The position numbers were made by a program, and so were the translations under genes. The notes below the pieces were generated by a model. It made no database searches. It was not told where the DNA came from and saw only the letters and a list, made by a program, of their open reading frames with translations. A stretch of 64,000 nt of DNA from NCBI GenBank assembly GCA_011032825.1, contig JAADJZ010000018.1, forward strand, positions 310,001 through 374,000, read 5' to 3'. Below are positions 57,851 to 64,000 of the stretch, in pieces. Each line of letters opens with the position of its first letter. Position 1 is the first letter of the stretch. Origin of the DNA: Massariosphaeria phaeospora (Eukaryota > Ascomycota > Dothideomycetes > Pleosporales).

Positions 57851-57980
57851 AGCTTTTCAAGTGTCCTTTACAGCTTCCACACCGGCTCATCGTAGCCACA
57901 AGCTTGATCCGTCCACCAGTCTACCCGCTTCAGCTTTTCAACTGTCCTTTACAGCTGCCACACCGGCTCCTTGTGGCCAT
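57851..57980. repeat. Imperfect direct repeat, two copies of about 49 bp, offset 81 bp
   Basis: 57851-57899 and 57932-57980 match at roughly nine bases in ten (AGCTTTTCAA.TGTCCTTTACAGCT...). The second copy includes the stop and last codons of the adjacent minus-strand gene. The first copy would encode a nearly identical ending (DEPVWKL stop versus KEPVWQL stop). Confidence 0.8.
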
Positions 57981-58848
57981 GGCGACTCCACACTAGGTAG
58001 CCCTCATTGATCTTGCGGACGCATACGTTGTTCATAGCGATGCAGTAATCGCACATGAAGTTGAAGTGACTCTCACCTCCCGACTCTTTGAACGTTGTAG
58101 GTCTCCTCCGCGATTTGCGCTCCAGACACAGATTTTCTTGTCCCACTGCCTGCTCCCTCCACGTGTGCATAGTCGCCAGAACCTGGAGTTTGACAGTGCG
58201 AGGTACTTCACGTGCAGGTATGAAGGCCATGTCCTTGATGAACCAGATGAACTTGCCGCTTTTCAATGGCGCGGCCTCGTCCCTGTTGTCTGCTAGGAGG
58301 CGGACGGTCGTAAGGCGGTGGTATTTCCAGCGCGGTGTGGTGAAGTAGTCGGTACGGGGGGGAAGAGATTGCGCAGGCGAAGACGATCGAGATCTAGCAA
58401 GACGAGGCCTTTTGCTTGACGAGTTGGAAGCGGTGTCTTGGCTGGCCGCGTAAGAAGAGCTTTTTCGACCTTTCTCAAGCTTTGTCTGAAGCACGGCGTT
58501 CTCTGCTTTTGTCTCCTCGGAAATCTTCTTGAGTAGTTCTTTTTCCGCTTTCTGAACAGCTAGCTCTTCTCGCAGTGCAGCGAGCTCGTCATCTTGACTG
58601 CGAGGGGACTCCGCACGGTTCAAGGCAGCAAGTTGCTGAGCAACCTCGTGCTTCACTGCGGTTTTTATCTCATCGAGCACGTTCTCGAGGCCGGTTCGGA
58701 GTTCCTGCTGCAGATGGTCCTGCACATGGGCATCTTCTCGCGCTCTCTGCAGGGCCGCGGTCCTCTTCCTCTCTTTGAGCGCGAGGAACGTCGCTGATAC
58801 ACTCTCGCGTCTCCTGTTCCGTATCAGTCGATGCCATGATCTGTACAT
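57949..58848 (-). CDS. Coiled-coil protein with C-terminal Cys-rich motif
   Basis: Single exon, 299 aa from the ATG at 58848; an extra upstream exon is possible. Residues about 20-140 form a long charged coiled coil (ALKERKRTAALQRAREDAH, then LAALREELAVQKAEKELLKK). A Ser/Arg-rich linker follows, then a C-terminal domain with FIWFIKDMAFIPA, NFMCDYCIAMNNVCVRK and WSRHGHKEPVWQL. The CxxC...C pattern suggests a small zinc-binding or DNA-binding-like module seen in lineage-specific fungal proteins; I cannot name it. The 3' end is duplicated downstream (see the 49-bp repeat), suggesting a once larger tandem family. Confidence 0.6.
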   Translation of the reverse strand: MYRSWHRLIRNRRRESVSATFLALKERKRTAALQRAREDAHVQDHLQQELRTGLENVLDEIKTAVKHEVAQQLAALNRAESPRSQDDELAALREELAVQKAEKELLKKISEETKAENAVLQTKLEKGRKSSSYAASQDTASNSSSKRPRLARSRSSSPAQSLPPRTDYFTTPRWKYHRLTTVRLLADNRDEAAPLKSGKFIWFIKDMAFIPAREVPRTVKLQVLATMHTWREQAVGQENLCLERKSRRRPTTFKESGGESHFNFMCDYCIAMNNVCVRKINEGYLVWSRHGHKEPVWQL

Positions 58849-61800
58849 ACGGGTTGTACTTACGCTGCTTCACTCCCCAACAACACGACGCCTTCTTTGC
58901 TATCGGGAAGTGTGTCCGGCTTGCGTTTACCCTTCGACCTTGGATCAGGCCAGAGCTCATTCATACCTGCAGGTGTTTGTGTCGGGCCCTGCGATATGGT
59001 GGCGGTGTGGACGAAGAAGGCCGGTGACGTGAAGGTGACTGATAGGGCAAGCGCCAAGCCTTCGCGACGCAAACGCTCCTGCCGCTTGAGAAAAGTCAGC
59101 TCGGATTTGCAAGAACGGCTCTATTCAGACGGTACCTATGCAGGATGCATCGCTTTTCGTGCAATCGTAACCCACTCGAACGCTACCCTGCGAGGTAGGA
59201 CACATGACATTTTGTCAAAGACAGAACAAGATATGATAGTGCATTCGTAGTTACCAAGCTATGTAATTGCCATGGCAAGTCAAAGTGCATGTTTGGATCT
59301 CTTACCTTGTACGAAGAGCCTATTTTGGCAACAAGAAATGCGAAGAAAGCGCATGGTCAGTACACTGGATCAGGACTCAGTATAGGAACAGCAGGAAGAT
59401 GCCAATGTGCAAAACAAAAAAAATAGTTACGCGGAATAAGAGAAGTGAAGCAACATGTTTGCGGGTCCGATAGCGAGTTGGGGTATATAGTTACGCTCAG
59501 TGTGGAACAGGATGTTGTTTTGCCTTTTAAGTGTCTGCAGCTGGTACGTCGTAGATTAAGACTGGGTAACCTCAAGTTTGAATGCCCGATTTTTCCGAGC
59601 TATCGTTGTCTGGTATTCATTAGAGAAGCTTATGATAGAGTGGCGTTCACAACGATATCAGCAATATGGCCGTGGATGTTTCCCGCCTATCAATCTCATA
59701 ACCTATGGTATGATATATCATCTTCTTCTTGCGACGCAGGTATAGCTCCAGCGCTTGAGCCTCTCGTCCAGAATATGTATGATGTACATATAGCCAAATC
59801 CTAGTCTTGAGCATCCTGTCATGAGACGTCCATGACTCTATGGTCAGATAGTCTTCGCAATTTTCTTTGTCTAGACGGTAGGCGTGCTGTCCACAACCAG
59901 CGAGAAATCGGCTACAGGATTTGGATCCCAGCAGCAATCGAGTGTGCTTCATGGTGACTAATGTGATCGTGAAGATCTGGGGATGTGATTGATGGAGTGA
60001 AAATGAAGGATGAAGGAGAGGTGAAGTCGGGTTCTTGCATCAGATCGATCGCGTATCGGAAGTGAGTCCAACATAGGATTAGTGTGATCGTTCAAATTAG
60101 ATCATATCAACACCGAATGTTGGTGGCTTTAAGTGACGAAACTTACATGTTTTTGGCACAAGATTGATTTAACAAAGTAGCTGAGGCTTAAACTGTTAAC
60201 ATTCCTTTTGCATCTAGTTTGCCAAACTGTATACGCGATATGAAAGGGTTAGAAGAACATGTCCGAGCGGGGCAGCCTTGCAATGATCCAAGGGAGACTA
60301 GACTTATGCTTTACGGACCACTCTGCTATTTCCGTGTGTACGGGGTCGTGTCTGGGTGCTTTCTATCTCTTTCAGAAGTATCGTTGTCTTGTAAAATATG
60401 GTCGGCGCCATCTTCGGTTTCATCGATATGTGACGCTCGAGGGAGGAACCTGTAGGAGCCAAACGTGATTGCTATTAGTTGAAGAGGCCAGGTTTGATAG
60501 TCAGGTGGTGCTGTGTGTGTTGGCTGAATCCCGCAGCTCTAGCCGGGCCTTGTAGTAGGCTTGTATAGGTGCGGGCATAGAGGGGACACAAAATAGCGAA
60601 CCCACCCCTCAGCCATCGGGGAAATATGTCAGTGGTGTTCATGGTAGGCATGGTCTCAAACGACGCTGAACAGGTAATCGCTGATGGAAGATGCTGAGGT
60701 CGACACTTCCATACCAGACCATCTGGAAAGCTAGTACTAAGGTGACATCATGACGCGTCTTGTAAACAATCAGATATAAATGCGTGACACGGAATAACAA
60801 GTGGACGTACAAAACTGTCCGCATATAATCGAGATTGGGAAGCCAAAGGAAATGACGGCGCTGTGCTACCTACTTGGTTGCCGAGATATCCAAGAAACGT
60901 ACATGGTAACTCCACAGCGCTCTCAAACAGCAGGAGATCTGTACGCCGTTCGCCTACGAGGCGGTTATGTGAAGTCGTAGGTGGCAGGCAAAATAAGGGC
61001 ACCACGGGTTCATAGGCAGACAATGGCGGGCGCCTGAAGTGTGCGCACAGGTTCCGGCGCTAAGCACCTTGATGGTTGTTGTTCCGGCACCGCTGCGGCC
61101 TGGTGGAGACTCGCAGCCCCTTTGTGGTGTTGATCCCAGCCTTGCGGGAGTTGGAAGTGCACAAGAGACGCTGATCCCGAGCGAGGCCCCTTTTGGCAGG
61201 CGCGAGGGTTCCTGTGACCGCGTTGCCAAGGCCGGCAGTGCCGGCAGGCTTCGGCGCTTTAAAACAACCGTCAGGCCAAAACACCAACAGAACAGCCCCA
61301 ACTCCAGAGCCCATGCCACCATCACGCCCGCCCCGAGCCCGTCGCCAATGCGCAGCCAAACGCGCGCTGCTGCCAGGTCTCGTGCGGCGCGGTTGAGGCG
61401 TCGCATCGTCCACGCCGTCTTCGCCGCGCGCACCCTAGGGCGATGTGCGCAATGTGACAGGGGCTCCGGCTCCATGATTGATCGTCCCCAAGCCAAAGGC
61501 ATTGATCGTCTCTGTCTCGGGTGTGGTTGGCTTTCGAGTCTGACTAGAGATGAGGATCGCCGTAGCGCTCTCGGGTTTGAATACCCTCTCGCGCGCACTC
61601 GATGTAGCTCTGTGCCTTTCTTCGGTGATACTCGCCTTTTTCCCACCGTTGCTACCAACCTCGCCGCTTTGTCGCCCCACGTAGTAGCACCACCGACGCC
61701 GTCGGTTTCAATGGCCCTGAAATCTTTCTCTTCGTCTGTCTTTTGTTGGCTGTTGCGAACATCGTTGCCGTCTTTCCTATCCACACCCTTTACCCCAGCC

Positions 61801-61983
61801 CGGTGCTGAAGGCACTCGCAGTTGCAACCAACGAGTGTCATTGCGAAGGTTATACCACACCCAGACTCCCCTTTGCGCTACCCTCCGGCACGTTAGCTGC
61901 AACATTTATTCACATCCTCTATCCCATTTTATGCGGCGGCTCAGTGCCTACCTTCATACGCGACTAATCGCGGTAGAGGCAGC
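58849..61983. other. Gene-poor region of about 3 kb
   Basis: No recognisable gene. ORFs at 58897-59250 (plus), 60954-61841 (minus) and 61039-61809 (plus) overlap each other or lack motifs. A small ORF at 59647-59952 (minus) is listed separately as a weak candidate. Base composition looks more AT-rich around 59.2-60.9 kb than in the flanking genes, by eye only. Confidence 0.45.
59647..59952 (-). CDS. Small hypothetical protein (weak candidate)
   Basis: 101 codons with a good start context (CACCATGA). The sequence (MKHTRLLLGSKSCSRFLAG, QHAYRLDKENCEDYLTIES) has balanced composition, unlike random ORFs nearby. I do not recognise it and see no domain, signal peptide or splice partner. It may be a degraded fragment. 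Confidence 0.25.
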   Translation of the reverse strand: MKHTRLLLGSKSCSRFLAGCGQHAYRLDKENCEDYLTIESWTSHDRMLKTRIWLYVHHTYSGREAQALELYLRRKKKMIYHTIGYEIDRRETSTAILLISL

Positions 61984-63430
61984 ATGCCTCAACCTACATT
62001 CCTTTGTCGTTTAATATTTAGCGCCATCTTCTCTGTCTCTATCATCAACGTCTTTACCGGAGCCAGCGCGCCTTCGTTTTTCCTTCGATATACCAGGCCT
62101 GTAGCGCTGCAGAAAGAGAATCTCCACTGTTCACAGTCGGAGCTTGCCGATGACGTCCTAGTCGTGCTACGGACTGGTGCCACTGAATCACTGGAAAAGG
62201 TGCCGGTACACTTCCGGACAACGCTACGATGCGTTCCGCACTTTACCATCTTCTCGGATCTGGATGAAGAGATTGAAGGCCATGCAGTGTATGATGTATT
62301 GGACGGCGTCAGCGAGGGAATGCGATCAAAGCATGACGATTTCGAACTCTACCATCATCTTCAAAAGCATGGAAGGGAAGGGCTCAAGGATCAGCAGGCA
62401 TTCACCTCGCAATCAGGCTCTGTAAAGGGGGATTATCTGCAGACCGCCAACCCAGGCTGGAAACTTGACAAGTGGAAGTTCCTCCCGATGATCGACCGGG
62501 CATTTCAGACGATGCCAAACGCGAAGTGGTACGTCTTCATTGAAACAGATACCTACCTGGGCTGGAACAACCTCATGGAGTACCTGAGCAATTTCGATGC
62601 GAGCAAACCATACTACATCGGCAAGCATCTCTACATCAACGACGTGGAATTCGGCTATGGTGGCGCCGGCTTCATTCTTTCCAACCCTGCCATGCGCAAG
62701 ATTATCCAGCACCGTTCTCTCCGCATCCATGACTATGAGGAGTTCACAGCGACGCACTGGGTAGGCGACTGCGCGCTCGGCAAAGTTCTCGAAGACGTAA
62801 AGGTGCCACTGTACCGAGCATTTCCGCACTTCCAATCCGACTCGCCCGCAACACTGGACCCTACTACAATCAAAATCGACCGCGACGCGTGGTGCTATCC
62901 TGTCGTAACCTATCACCATGTCTCACCAGCCGAAATCGAAGACTTGTGGAGGTTCGAACAGGATTGGTTCAAGAGGGTACGTTAACACCGCTTAACCTTC
63001 TACATTAACTTGACGCTGACTTCGATAGCATAATGTATTACTGCGGCACCGCGATATCTTCATGGAGCACGTACGTCCCCAGATCGGCGCATCAATTGCA
63101 AATTGGGACAACATGTCATCCGACATGGAATACAATGCGCACGACAACGGAACGTCCGGGGACGAAGCTGAGCGCAATGCATGGAAATCCTTCCACCACT
63201 GTCACGCCGTATGTGAAATCAAAAAGAACTGTATCCAGTTCTCGTACGAGCCCGGTAGCTGTTCCATTTCTTTCGCTTTCCGACTCGGCTACGCAAAACC
63301 AAAAGAGCGTATCCAATCAGGCTGGATGACGGACCGGGTGGACGAGCTTTTCCTGCAACTCGAGCGCAAGTGTGGGGTAAGGGACTGGTTCAGCCCACAG
63401 GAAGGCACCATTGTCCAGCAGCGAAGATGA
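61984..63430 (+). CDS. Glycosyltransferase family 31-like (Fringe-type) membrane protein
   Basis: Exons 61984-62976 and 63029-63430 (52-nt intron) give 464 aa. An N-terminal signal anchor (about 9-28, LIFSAIFSVSIINVF) predicts a type II Golgi protein. The catalytic region contains DVLVVLRTGATESLEKVPVHFRT, KFLPMIDRAFQ, KWYVFIETDTYLGWNNL (a DxD-like EtDtY metal site), FGYGGAGFILS and HWVGDCALGKVL, in the order seen in fungal GT31 proteins. A C-terminal Cys-containing region (FHHCHAVCEIKKNCIQFSY, CSISFAFRLG) resembles a PAN/apple-like tail. Donor, acceptor and product are unknown; a role in cell-wall or glycoprotein glycosylation is inferred. Confidence 0.88.
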
Positions 63431-64000
63431 GACCACTATGCAACAGCGGGACGGGAAGTTTGAGGTGCGCAGTGGTTGGTCCGCGCGCAGTTGTTGTTGG
63501 CTGGTTGGATTGCATGTTTTATTTCATGTCTGCATTTTTACGGAAGAGGAAACAAGATGATACCCCCCCCCCACAGAGATACCAAGCTTATTAGATAGAC
63601 CACACTCGCTCGATGTATATAGTTCCACGTCAAAACTGGACGAGCATCAGAAAACACAAATTTCATTGAAACATTACAACGAGACGACGATACCCGCAGG
63701 CATCTGTGCTCCCTTTCTGAGGTCGGATTTGAGACATTTATGGTGGCGCCTTCTTCGTGCGGGCTAGCTTTGCCTCAGACGCGCGTTCCCGATCTTGGAT
63801 TAGTGCCGTTCCCGAAAGTGTGGTGTCATCGCGCAAACTCCAACTCCCGGAACGCTTTTTGCAAACAGTGCGGAGTAGCTACCATGAACCCTACAACGAA
63901 ACGGCTTCACAGGCTCTCGGGCCTTCGCAACTACCTCTCGTTGCCGCGATAACCGCCCACTCATCTTCGAAACCCGCCAAAGTCGTACCGATGGATACCA
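63431..64000. other. Right edge, nothing certain
   Basis: About 570 bp with a C-run at 63566-63574. Short open frames on both strands (63740-63952 plus; minus frames open to the edge) could be ends of a neighbouring gene but show no family features. Confidence 0.35.

Noticed and set aside
60954..61841. 295-codon minus ORF and 256-codon plus ORF over the same DNA
   Set aside because: Each is the shadow of the other; neither shows domains, and composition suggests chance openness.

Overview
The window looks like nuclear DNA of a filamentous ascomycete, most likely a Dothideomycete and possibly Pleosporales. Evidence: many short introns (about 41-300 nt) with GT-AG ends and CTAAC-type branch points, one fused 839-residue urease, a scytalone dehydratase of DHN-melanin synthesis, an AbaA-type TEA/ATTS regulator, an ASMTL/Maf protein, an MRD1 protein, a HET-domain protein and a fungal multi-pass membrane protein. 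I found no tRNA, rRNA, CRISPR or clear transposon. All gene models are my own splicing by eye.

Layout. 1-5.4 kb: a ZNFX1-like RNA helicase (minus, cut by the left edge), a conserved fungal protein (plus) and an unrecognised protein (minus). Each is interrupted by one in-frame stop while the rest of the frame is open. 6.3-16 kb: a nitrilase/omega-amidase, a large Ser/Pro-rich protein with C-terminal membrane helices (two ORFs probably joined by a 50-nt intron), and an unknown protein. 16.4-25.2 kb: urease, a zinc-ribbon protein, dynein light chain LC8 and the pre-rRNA processing factor MRD1. LC8 and MRD1 diverge from a 305-bp promoter.

25.2-43.2 kb: an abaA-like TEA regulator with a cluster of CATTCY motifs directly upstream, a double-stranded-RNA-binding-like protein, an HMG-box protein resembling INO80 subunit NHP10, an unknown disordered protein, a three-RRM protein (Csx1/NAM8-like) and scytalone dehydratase. 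43.9-51.9 kb: a multi-pass membrane protein and a pepsin-like membrane protein whose stop codons overlap tail to tail, a Maf nucleotide pyrophosphatase with a GC-AG intron, and a zinc-independent MDR oxidoreductase.

52.7-57.7 kb holds the most unusual locus: one four-exon gene for about 1602 residues that joins a homeodomain-like segment, C2H2-like zinc fingers, an acidic tract, a complete protein kinase and a HET (heterokaryon incompatibility) domain. It is followed by a coiled-coil/CxxC protein with a duplicated 3' end, about 3 kb with little recognisable coding, and a GT31-like glycosyltransferase. Most genes look like independent housekeeping or developmental loci. I see no secondary-metabolite cluster.
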